A stretch of DNA of 64,000 nucleotides. Origin: Diplolepis rosae (Eukaryota > Arthropoda > Insecta > Hymenoptera > Diplolepididae). A model generated the notes under the pieces. That model was not told where the DNA came from, made no database searches, and saw nothing but the letters and a program-made list of their open reading frames with translations. The position numbers and the translations under genes are program-made. Where the stretch lies: NCBI GenBank assembly GCA_030998225.1, contig JAPYXD010000714.1, positions 5,208,001-5,272,000 of the forward strand, in the 5' to 3' direction. Position 1 is the stretch's first letter. The number at the start of each line of letters is the position of its first letter. This document shows, one piece after another, positions 10,498 to 21,600 of this stretch.

Positions 10498-11143
10498 GTG
10501 TATAAAAGAAATGAAATCAAAGATTGGCCTGAAATGTTAGAAGAAGTGAATAAAGAAAATTGGTTCATAGAATATGAGAAAATCATTGAAAAGGAGGAAG
10601 ATGTGAAAAGATCGGAGGGAGAAACAAAAAGGAAAAGAGGTAGACCTCGAAAGATACGAGAAGAAACCAAGGACCTGAATAAAGATGTGACAGAAGAAAT
10701 CAAAACAGACAGTAATGATATGAAAGAAAGTCAATCAGGAAAATTAAATGATGTGAGTTTTAAAGATGACATGGAAAGAGGAGAAAGTGAGAAAAGAAAG
10801 GACGAAATCAAACATGCTTTATTAGCACAAATTAATCAAGACCCAATAAGTTATACAGAAGCAATGAAATGTGATGATAAAGAAGAATGGAAGATAGCTG
10901 TGGAAGAAGAATTGAGTTCCATGAGAAAAAATGGAGTGTGGATTCTGGTAAACAGATCTAAAACTGCAAAATTGAGAAGACGTGCAAATATCTTAGATTC
11001 GAAGTGGGTATTTAAGAAAAAGATTGATGTGCATGGAAAAGAGAAACATAAGGCTCGATTGGTAATCCGTGGTTTCAAAGATAGGAATGTTTATGACTTG
11101 AGCGAAACGTATGCACCGGTATCCCGGTTGCCATTAGTAAATT
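10498..11143 (+). pseudogene. Copia reverse transcriptase, N-terminal part only
   Basis: The frame is in phase with the end of the integrase and is separated from it only by a TGA. After a basic and acidic linker (KRKRGRPRKIREE) comes the conserved start of copia reverse transcriptase: EEWKIAVEEELSSM (~10885), DSKWVFKKK (~10997) and KARLVIRGF (~11050). It stops at ETYAPVSRLPLV (~11140). The catalytic YVDD box and all of RNase H are absent because foldback sequence takes over. The last ~50 codons of the open frame belong to that repeat and are not protein-coding. Confidence 0.8.
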
Positions 11144-11832
11144 TTTCCAACTGCTCTCGAGAAATTTTTTTATTTTTTTGTAAATGGTTAATTTTTGCAA
11201 AATCCAAAAATTGTTCAAAACGCTTCCAAAAATTATCTTGGATTCTTCGGCTAATTCGTGAAACATTTTATGCTTTCCAGTTTTCTTTTTAAGGTTATTG
11301 CTGTCAAAAAAATTCCAAATTTCAAAATACTCTTATCAAAATGCTCCTATCGTCTGTCTGCCGCAAACAAAGTTTACGTTGTCCAACTATCATCATCGTG
11401 AAGGTCGATGAATATAAATAGTCTTTTTCGTTGTTTTCTTTACATTTCTTTTATCACTTGAAAAATGATGAAAAAAAATTTTTTTAAATGAAAAAATATT
11501 TAAAAAAAAATAAAATTACTAAAATCTAAAGAAAAAAACGAAAGATACTATCTATATTCTTCGACCTTCACGATGGTGATAGTTGGGCAACGTAAACTTT
11601 GTTTGCGGCAGACAGACGATAGGAGCATTTTGATAAGAGTATTTTGAAATTTGGAATTTTTTTGACAGCAATAAACTTAAAACGAAAACTGCAGAGCATA
11701 AAATGTTTCACGAATTAGCCGAAGAATCCAAGATAATTTTTTGGAAGCGTTTTGAACAATTTTTGGATTTTGCAAAAATTAACCATTTACAAAAAATAAA
11801 AAAATTTCTCGAAAGCAGTTGGAAAAATTTAA
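11140..11832. repeat. Foldback repeat with ~310-bp arms
   Basis: Bases 11140-11452 pair with 11521-11832 almost throughout. The ~70-bp AT-rich loop lies between. Words such as CGTCTGTCTGCCGCAAAC and CTTCGACCTTCACGATG occur on both arms. It interrupts the copia reverse transcriptase exactly at 11143. Shorter relatives lie at 2464-2580. Confidence 0.8.
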
Positions 11833-12340
11833 GTGAATTCTTTGAGTAATTATAAGAATTTTTTCACTCTTGGTATTTGCTCCGAAAAATCATAGTTTTC
11901 GATTTAAAAAACCATGAATGTATTTGAAAAAATTTTGCGGTTAGGGCGCCATTTTGAAAATACCAAGGCATAAAATCGAACTTTGAACCATGGATTTTTA
12001 AAGTTCAGACATTTATTTCACCGATTGAAAAGGTTGCAGGTTGATTGCTGACAGGAAAGCTCTTGAAAATTCAATTTTTGAAAAAAAAGAGTGGAAAAAT
12101 CATGCTTTTTTTGTTTAAACAACATTATTTCATAATTGATGATATGTTAATGCAATTTTGAGTTCGTTATGGGAAACGGCAGGTCTTAAACTTTAAAAAT
12201 ATGTCTCTTTGAATTTTTTGTTAAGCTAAAAAACCAATTTTATAATAATATTACAGATGATGTGAATTACAAATTTTCTCAAAGTCACTCTATTTCTTTT
12301 TGAATTTAAGTGAAACAGGAGATTTAATTTACTTAAGGCT
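11833..12340 (+). repeat. Foldback-plus-tail repeat, copy 2
   Basis: This continues the foldback and is homologous to 2690-3115 (GGGCGCCATTTTG and TTCAGACATTTATT words). It suggests the foldback and this tail form one element family. No gene is present. Confidence 0.6.
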
Positions 12341-13130
12341 CTATCAGCCTTAAGGAACACATTCTCATCATGAAGCTCGCGCTTCGCGCTCGATTTTCTC
12401 TATACATTTCAGTAACTTTTTAATAAATTACATGATTAAATTAATTTATTTTCTTCCAAATCTCTCAAAAAGAAAAACAATCGTAGACTTTATTTAAGGA
12501 AACGATTTTGCAGAACAACGCTCATTTCGTATCTCACATATTTTGGTGAAAAAAATCAAATTTTTTTAATATTAAAAATCAAAACATAAAATATACATCC
12601 TGTCCCGAAATGTCCCGATGAGAATTTGTAAACCTCATTTGGGCAAAAAATTTTCCATATAAACGTTTTTTTTGTATCTCACATATTTTGTCTAAAAAAT
12701 GGAATTTTTGAATTTTAAACGTATTTTTTGGAGTTGAAACGAAAAATATATGTTTTATTAGAAACTGCGTCAGACAAAATTTGTAGATCTTTTTGAAATA
12801 AACAACTTTGTATTCTTACGTTTTTTTCGTATTTTACATATTATTGTTAAAAAATTGAATTTTGGATTTTCAATAGTTTTTTTTTTTAATTATAAAGAAA
12901 AATATGCATCTTATGAAAAAATGTTACGATTCAAATTTGTAGGTCTTTATGTAGAAAATAATATTGTATCATAACGTTTTTTCGTATCTCGTATAATTTA
13001 ACTGGAAAATGGAATTTTGATATTGACTTTTTTCGAACTTGAATATGCTGTAACATTTTTAATTTTGATTTAATCAAAAAATGTTATCAGAATAATTTGT
13101 AGAGATTCATGAACACTATCTAAAACCAGT
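12341..13130 (+). repeat. Degenerate ~155-bp tandem repeats
   Basis: Four diverged units are recognisable from ~12520, each with the word TTTTTTCGTATCTCACATATT or a close variant (near 12525, 12670, 12825 and 12975). The word is followed by an AATGGAATTTT-like stretch and an AATTTGTAGATCTTT-like stretch. A short GC-rich inverted word (CTCGCGCTTCGCGCTC) sits at ~12376. No open frame. Confidence 0.55.
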
Positions 13131-13189
13131 ATTGTAATTTTTGATTTTTTCAAAAAATTATTTTCAAAAACACAAAAGTAGTGCTCCAT

Positions 13190-13456
13190 CCCTCAATTTT
13201 GATTGGATGTGGCTGGTTAACGAACTTGTCCTTACTTTTTCGGCTCCGATAAAGTGTACCAAAGCTCAATTCAATCTGATAATTCTATCGAGAGTTATGC
13301 CGCACACGACCTACAGACAGACACACAGACAGACACTTTCGTAAAAACCATTTTTTCTGACTCAGGGGGTCTCAAAACGTAAAGATTTGATGAAAATTTC
13401 GAAAGTCATTTTTCACAGAAAACCAATGCCTTCTCATCCATGATGAGAATGTAAAA
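13190..13456 (+). repeat. Conserved repeat tail, copy 2
   Basis: Bases 13338-13456 match 4733-4858 closely. They are preceded here by CAGACAGACACACAGACAGA and a moderately conserved stretch from 13190. The tandem units at 12520-13130 lie directly upstream and may be part of the same element. Confidence 0.65.
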
Positions 13457-14817
13457 AACGTGCCTGCAACTCTACCTCCTCGGTGGTGTGGAAAGGAGTT
13501 CAATAGAAATTCATATTAATTAAGGCTCTCACTAGTTTTTCCTATCAGCACTTGATTACTGACAAAGCAAAACAGCCACGGCCCTACCACAATCCAATTA
13601 AAATTTCTGTTACCTAGAAATTGTAGCTGATGATTCAAAATTTTAACCTCCGGTTTGGTGGCCTATGCATAGATTTTTAATTAAAAAATTGAAAAAATCT
13701 ACGAAAATCAAAAATTTTCTAATTAGAATAGTTAACTAACAAAGCTACTAAATTTCCAATCAATACACTAACTTGAAATTTTAAACATTTATTGACTATG
13801 GAATTTTATTGATATTTGAAAAACATTCGCCTGATATGAACATTTTTGAGATTATGTAAAATTCTTGGGAAATTCTCAGTAAAATTTGAAGTCAATAAAT
13901 CCTTGAAGATTCAAATTAAATATGTTTCGGGCTTATGAATTTGATCAACTGCATCAATTAGAAAATTTTTCCTTTGTGTAAAGCATTTCTTTTTTTCATT
14001 GAAAAGTCTGTGCATATAAGCCACTAAAACGTAAAATGAGAACATTTTTACCTACTATCACCATGTAATTAGGAATGTAAATTTGTAATCCTAATTTCTT
14101 ATTTTTATTAAATAAAATATTTTTTACTTAATTTTTTAATTGATAAAATTGATTCACGTATTATAAAATTTTTTTGAAACTATTTTATTCGAAATAAATA
14201 TTTTATATTTGTATTTTATATAAGAGAAATCGTAAAGTGTAATTTCGTATGCAAATTTAGATGTAATTTTGGTTTTTTGAATACTGAAATCTTTTATTCA
14301 CAGTTTTATAATAAAATTCATATGTGAATAATATTACGTATTTCAAAAAGTTTTCAGAGTATTTTATTTCAATGAAATTTTTTTCAATGTTGCCTTATAC
14401 CAGAGAAGAAACTCCACTGCATAATTTCGTGTGTATAATTGGATATAATTTATGTATTGCTCAAGTAATTTAATATTTTATCTTTTAAACTCCAATATCA
14501 TATTTCATCATTTCTTAATATATAATATTCTCCACATAATTTTCTAATTGAATTATTTGATTTGCATAGCTAAAAAATATTGAAATTGATATTTTGTTTT
14601 TTAACTTTGAAAATTTATTGATTTTAAATTTTAATAGAAAATGATTCTTTAAGTGTTTAAATCATACTAAAATTGAAAATAAAATGTTTAGGTATTCATT
14701 TTAGGTGAATGTTTTTCAAAATATCTAAGAAAAAAAGGTAATATCTTAAATGATATATTTCGTGATTTTAAATTTGTCGTCTGCTTCGTGCCACTTCGAC
14801 ACGAAGTCGACAGAAAC
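13457..14817. other. AT-rich DNA without recognised feature
   Basis: About 1.36 kb of very AT-rich sequence with no substantial open frame. A short hairpin (CTTCGTG...CACGAAG, ~14785-14807) lies just before the target-site repeat of the large palindromic element. Confidence 0.35.
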
Positions 14818-14829
14818 ATAATTTTTGAT
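14818..14829 (+). repeat. Left 12-bp target-site duplication
   Basis: ATAATTTTTGAT is identical to 24844-24855 and directly precedes the element's unpaired tail. Confidence 0.65.
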
Positions 14830-14884
14830 TATATCGTGACATGTTTCCGTACATGTTCAATGTTTTATTGACCCACAATAATAA

Positions 14885-15669
14885 TTTTGTAATAGTTAAT
14901 TTGGCATGGGGTCAGTTTTGATACGGATTTATTTTTTTAATTAAGTGATAGAACACATAAAAAATACAAAAGGCAAACGTTTCGGCCACAAATGGGGGCC
15001 CTCTTCAGTGCCAATTAGCTTAATAGTAACCTTTAAATATTTATTAACTAAGACATGCAACTTAATAATTATTGTATTTTTTGTTTTTTTCTTTTTTTCC
15101 TTTGCTTATTGATATTAGAAAAAGATAGAGTAAACATGCGGAAAGACTTATGGGTAAGCGAGTTCCTAGGTGTGAAGGAACCAGACCGTTCCAAAAACTG
15201 TTCCAACGAGTAATCCTCTCCCACAGGAACCGTGAAAAATGCGACCGCGGAACGCACTCTCTCAAGGGCACATATATAAACACAATTATTTCACCAAAGA
15301 AAGAAACAACACGATGGAGAATATAACGTGGATCCTTGGTAAAGCACGCACAGCAAACCACACACATTCACGAGCACCAGAAGTAAAGGACACTGAAGTT
15401 AAAACAATAAGAACGATGTAATTGGTACGGAAAAATTTTTATTTTGTATTTTCTCCGAAACCGCAGAGATGACAGACGAAAGTAAGTCCACCACTCTGCC
15501 ACATGGCTAAAAGAAAACTGATTTGGGAAGAAGTCGTATTTAGGAAGAAAAGTGTTCAGAGTTTGACGTGTATAGAAAGCATTCTCCAGATAGGTCAGGT
15601 TCCAACACCAAGGGTTATACACACTAAAACCTTATTTTAATGTCCCCGGCACTTGAGATTATTATATGC
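14885..15669 (+). repeat. Left inverted arm
   Basis: The arm pairs with 24057-24841 with very few differences (for example CACTCTGCC versus CAGATTGG at ~15492/24230). It contains a hammerhead-like core on the minus strand. The open frames within it (15062-15622) appear in mirror image in the right arm, and none has a recognisable motif. Confidence 0.9.
14980..15008 (-). ncRNA. Hammerhead-like core in the left arm
   Basis: On the minus strand: CTGAAGA, an 18-nt spacer that can pair GGCC with GGCC around a 9-nt loop, then GAAAC. This fits the CUGANGA...GAAA core of hammerhead ribozymes, in which position 7 is free. Stems I and III were not found by eye. Confidence 0.4.
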
Positions 15670-15671
15670 AA

Positions 15672-18600
15672 AAACTTTAAGCCAGAGTCCGAAAAGCTCG
15701 CGCATTACTTGGCCACTTTATATAAAAATCCTGTACTAAGAATTCGCGCATTAATTTGCCACCTTATTTAGGTCAGACTTTGTTTGATCTCGCGTATTAC
15801 GCGGCTTTTTGTGCATTTATATCAGTCCTGACGTCCATTGAACTCGCGCATTACTTGGCCACATAATTTTAAGCCAGAGTCCGAAGAGCTCGCGTATTAC
15901 TTGGCCGCGTTATTCAGGTCAGAGTCTAAGGACCCTAAGTGTTAATTATTATTTTTTGGCCACTTTATAAAAATTCTTATAACCCTAAGAATTCGCGCAT
16001 TACTTGGCCACTCTTTTCAGGTCAGACTGCGTTCAACTCTCGTATTACGCGCCTATTTTTGTATTTATATCAGTCCTGACGTCCATTGAACTCGCGCATT
16101 ACTTGGCCACATAATTTTAAGCCAGAGTCCGAAGAGCTCGCGTATTACTTGGCCGCGTTATTCAGGTCAGAGTCTAAGGACCCTAAGTGTTAATTATTAT
16201 TTTTTGGCCACTTTATAAAAATTCTTATAACCCTAAGAATTCGCGCATTACTTGGCCACTCTTTTCAGGTCAGACTGCGTTCAACTCTCGTATTACTCGC
16301 CTATTTTTGTATTTATATCAGTCCTGACGTCCATTGAACTCGCGCATTACTTGGCCACATAATTTTAAGCCAGAGTCCGAAGAGCTCGCGCATTACTTGG
16401 CCACTTTATATTAAAATTCTGTACTAAGAATTCGCGCATTACTTTGCCACCTTATTTAGGTCAGATTTCGTTTGATCTCGCGTATTACGCGGCTATTTTT
16501 GCATTTATATCAGTCCTGACGTCCATTGAACTCGCGCATTACTTGGCCACCTTACTGTAAATCAGAGTCCGAAGTGCTCGCGCATTATTTGGCCGCTTTA
16601 TTCAGGTCAGAGTCTAAGGACCCTAAGTGTTAATTATTATTTTTTGGCCACTTTATAAAAATTCTTATACCCCTAAGAATTCTCGCATTACTTGGCCACT
16701 CTTTTCAGATCAGACTTCGTTCAACTCGCGTATCACGCGGCTATTTTTGTATTTATATCAGTCCTGACGTCCATTGAACTCGCGCATTACTTGGCCACAT
16801 AATTTTAAGCCAGAGTCCGAAGAGCTCGCGCATTACTTGGCCACTTTATATAAAAATTCTGTACTCCTAAGAATTCGCGCATTACTTTGCCTCCTTATTT
16901 AGGTCAGACTTCGTTTGATCTCGCGTATTACGCGGCTATTTTTGCATTTATATCAGTCCTGACGTCCATTGAACTCGCGAATTACTTGGCCACATAATTT
17001 TAAGCCACAGTCCGAAGAGCTCGCGCATTACTTGGCCACTTTATATAAAAATCCTGTACTAAGAATTCGCGCATTACTTTGCCTCCTTATTTAGGTCAGA
17101 CTTCGTTTGATCTCGCGTATTATGAGGCTATTTTGGCATTTATATCAGTCCTGACGTCCATTGAACTCGCGCATTACTTGGCCACCTTACTGTAAATCAG
17201 AGTCCGAAGTGCTCGCGCATTATTTGGCCGCTTTATTCAGGTCAGAGTCTAAGGACCCTAAGTGTTAATTATTATTTTTTGGCCACTTTATAAAAATTCT
17301 TATACCCCTAAGAATTCTCGCATTACTTGGCCACTCTTTTCAGATCAGACTTCGTTCAACTCGCGTATCACGCGGCTATTTTTGTATTTATATCAGTCCT
17401 GACGTCCATTGAACTCGCGCATTACTTGGCCACATAATTTTAAGCCAGAGTCCGAAGAGCTCGCGTATTACTTGGCCGCGTTATTCAGGTCAGAGTCTAA
17501 GGACCCTAAGTGTTAATTATTATTTTTTGGCCACTTTATAAAAATTCTTATAACCCTAAGAATTCGCGCATTACTTGGCCACTCTTTTCAGGTCAGACTG
17601 CGTTCAACTCTCGTATTACTCGCCTATTTTTGTATTTATATCAGTCCTGACGTCCATTGAACTCGCGCATTACTTGGCCACATAATTTTAAGCCAGAGTC
17701 CGAAGAGCTCGCGCATTACTTGGCCACTTTATATAAAAATCCTGTACTAAGAATTCGCGCATTACTTTGCCTCCTTATTTAGGTCAGACTTCGTTTGATC
17801 TCGCGTATTACGCTGCTATTTTTGCATTTATATCAGTCCTGACGTCCATTGAACTCGCGCATTACTTGGCCACCTTACTGAAAATCTGAGTCCGAAGAGC
17901 TCGCGCATTACTTGGCCACTCTTTTTAGATCAGACTTTGTTTGATCTCGCGTATTACGCGGCTATTTTTGCATTTATATCAGTCCTGACGTCCATTGAAC
18001 TCGCGCATTACTTGGCCACCTTACTCAGGATCAGAGTCTGATGTGCTCGCGCATTACTTGGCCACCTTACTGAAAATCTGAGTCCGAAGAGCTCGCGCAT
18101 TACTTTGCCACCTTATTTAGGTCAGACTTCGTTTGATCTCGCGTATTACGCGGCTATTTTTGCATTTATATCAGTCCTGACGTCCATTGAACTCGCGCAT
18201 TACTTGGCCACCTTACTGTAAATCAGAGTCCGAAGTGCTCGCGCATTATTTGGCCACTCTTTTCAGGTCAGACTGCGTTCAACTCGCGTATTACGCGCCT
18301 ATTTTTGTATTTATATCAGTCCTGACGTCCATTGAACTCGCGCATTACTTGGCCACCTTACTCAGGATCAGAGTCTGATGTGCTCGCGCATTACTTGGCC
18401 ACCTTACTGAAAATCTGAGTCCGAAGAGCTCGCGCATTACTTTGCCACCTTATTTAGGTCAGACTTTGTTTGATCTCGCGTATTACGCGGCTATTTTTGC
18501 ATTTATATCAGTCCTGACGTCCATTGAACTCGCGCATTACTTGGCCACCTTACTCAGGATCAGAGTCTGATGTGCTCGCGCATTACTTGGCCACCTTACT

Positions 18601-21600
18601 GAAAATCTGAGTCCGAAGAGCTCGCGCATTACTTTGCCACCTTATTTAGGTCAGACTTCGTTTGATCTCGCGTATTACGCGGCTATTTTTGCATTTATAT
18701 CAGTCCTGACGTCCATTGAACTCGCGCATTACTTGGCCACCTTACTGTAAATCAGAGTCCGAAGTGCTCGCGCATTATTTGGCCGCTTTATTCAGGTCAG
18801 AGTCTAAGGACCCTAAGTGTTAATTATTATTTTTTGGCCACTTTATAAAAATTCTTATACCCCTAAGAATTCTCGCATTACTTGGCCACTCTTTTCAGAT
18901 CAGACTTCGTTCAACTCGCGTATCACGCGGCTATTTTTGTATTTATATCAGTCCGACGTCCATTGAACTCGCGCATTACTTGGCCACATAATTTTAAGCC
19001 AGAGTCCGAAGAGCTCGCGCATTACTTGGCCACTTTATATAAAAATTCTGTACTCCTAAGAATTCGCGCATTACTTTGCCTCCTTATTTAGGTCAGACTT
19101 CGTTCAACTCGCGTATCACGCGGCTATTTTTGTATTTATATCAGTCCTGACGTCCATTGAACTCGCGCATTACTTGGCCACATAATTTTAAGCCAGAGTC
19201 CGAAGAGCTCGCGCATTACTTGGCCACTTTATATAAAAATTCTGTACTCCTAAGAATTCGCGCATTACTTTGCCTCCTTATTTAGGTCAGACTTCGTTTG
19301 ATCTCGCGTATTACGCGGCTATTTTTGCATTTATATCAGTCCTGACGTCCATTGAACTCGCGAATTACTTGGCCACATAATTTTAAGCCACAGTCCGAAG
19401 AGCTCGCGCATTACTTGGCCACTTTATATAAAAATCCTGTACTAAGAATTCGCGCATTACTTTGCCTCCTTATTTAGGTCAGACTTCGTTTGATCTCGCG
19501 TATTATGAGGCTATTTTGGCATTTATATCAGTCCTGACGTCCATTGAACTCGCGCATTACTTGGCCACCTTACTGAAAATCTGAGTCCGAAGAGCTCGCG
19601 CATTACTTGGCCACTCTTTTCAGATCAGACTTTGTTCAACTCGCGTATTACGCGGCTATTTTTGTATTTATATCAGTCCTGACGTCCATTGAACTCGCGC
19701 ATTACTTGGCCACATAATTTTAAGCCAGAGTCCGAAGAGCTCGCGCATTACTTGGCCACTTTATATTAAAATTCTGTACTAAGAATTCGCGCATTACTTT
19801 GCCACCTTATTTAGGTCAGATTTCGTTTGATCTCGCGTATTACGCGGCTATTTTTGCATTTATATCAGTCCTGACGTCCATTGAACTCACGCATTACTTG
19901 GCCACCTTACTGTAAATCAGAGTCCGAAGTGCTCGCGCATTACTTGGCCGCTTTATTCAGGTCAGAGTCTAAGGACCCTAAGTGTTAATTATTATTTTTT
20001 GGCCACTTTATAAAGATTCTTATACCCCTAAGAATTCGCGCATTACTTGGCCAATCTTTTCAGATCAGACTTCGTTTGATCTCGCGTATTACGAGGCTAT
20101 TTTGGCATTTATATCAGTCCTGGCGTCCATTGAACTCGCGCATTACTTGGCCACCTTACTGAAAATCTGAGTCCGAAGAGCTCGCGCATTACTTGGCCAC
20201 ATAATTTTAAGCCAGATTCCGAAGAGCTCGCGCATTACTTGGCCAATTTATATAAAAATCCTGTACTAAGAATTCGCGCATTACTTTTCCACCTTATTGA
20301 GGTCAGACTTTGTTTGATCTCGCGTATTACGCGGTTTTTTTTGCATTTATATCAGTCCTGACGTCCATTGAACTCGCGCATTACTTGGCCACCTTACGGA
20401 AAATCTGAGTCCGAAGTGCTCGCGCATTACTTGGCCGCATTATTCAGGTCAGAGTCTAAGGACCCTAAATGTTAATTATTATTTTTTGGCCACTTTATAT
20501 AAAAATTCTTATACCCCTAAGAATTCGCGCATTACTTGGCCACTCTCTTTTCAGGTCAGACTGCGTTCAACTCGCGTATTACGCGCCTATTTTTGTATTT
20601 GTAACAGTCCTGACGTCCATTGAACTCGCGCATTACTTGGCCACTTTATATATAAAAATTCTGTACTAAGAATTCGCTCATTACTTGGCCACATAATTTT
20701 AAGCCAGAGTCCGAAGAGCTCGCGCATTACTTGGCCACTTTATATAAAAATCCTGTCCTAAGAATTCGCGCATTACTTTGCCTCCTTATTTACGTTATAC
20801 TTCGTTTGATCTCGCGTATTACGCGGCTATTTGTGCATTTATATCAGTCCTGACGTCCATTGAACTCGCGCATTACTTGGCCACCTTACTGAAAATCTGA
20901 GTCCGAAGTGCTCGCGCATTACTTGGCCGCTTTATTCAGGTCAGAGTCTAAGGACCCTAAGTGTTAATTATTATTTTTTGGCCACTTTATAAAAATTCTT
21001 ATAACCCTAAGAATTCGCGCATTACTTGGCCACTCTTTTCAGGTCAGACTGCGTTCAACTCGCGTATTACGCGCCTATTTTTGTATTTATATCAGTCCTG
21101 ACGTCCATTGAACTCGCGCATTACTTGGCTACTTTATATATAAAAATTCTGTACTAAGAATTCGCGCATTACTTGGCCACATAATTTTAAGCCAGAGTCC
21201 GAAGAGCTCGCGCATTACTTGGCTACTTTATATAAAAATTCTGTACTAAGAATTCGCGCATTACTTTGCCACCTTATTTAGGTCAGATTTCGTTTGATCT
21301 CGCGTATTACGCGGCTATTTTTGCATTTATATCAGTCCTGACGTCCATTGAACTCGCGAATTACTTGGCCACATAATTTTAAGCCAGAGTCCGAAGAGCT
21401 TGCGCATTACTTGGCCACTTTATATAAAAATCCTATACTAAGATTTCGCGCATTACTTTGCCTCCTTATTTAGGTCAGACTTCGTTTGATCTCGCGTATT
21501 ACGCTGCTATTTTTGCATTTATATCAGTCCTGACGTCCATTGAACTCGCGCATTACTTGGCCACCTTACTGAAAATCTGAGTCCGAAGAGCTCGCGCATT

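Larger units (their letters stand above)
7170..11143 (+). mobile_element. Decayed Ty1/copia retrotransposon, 3' part missing
   Basis: Gag, protease, integrase and the beginning of reverse transcriptase follow each other in that order on the plus strand. Integrase before reverse transcriptase defines the copia order. The reading frame is broken by several in-frame stops and at least three frameshifts. The sequence stops abruptly inside reverse transcriptase at 11143, where a foldback repeat begins. No flanking LTRs were identified, and no remainder of the polymerase was found downstream. Confidence 0.85.

Noticed and set aside
15062..15622. Several open frames in the left arm, repeated at 24104-24664
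   Set aside because: They are mirror copies produced by the inverted arms. No domain or codon bias supports translation.
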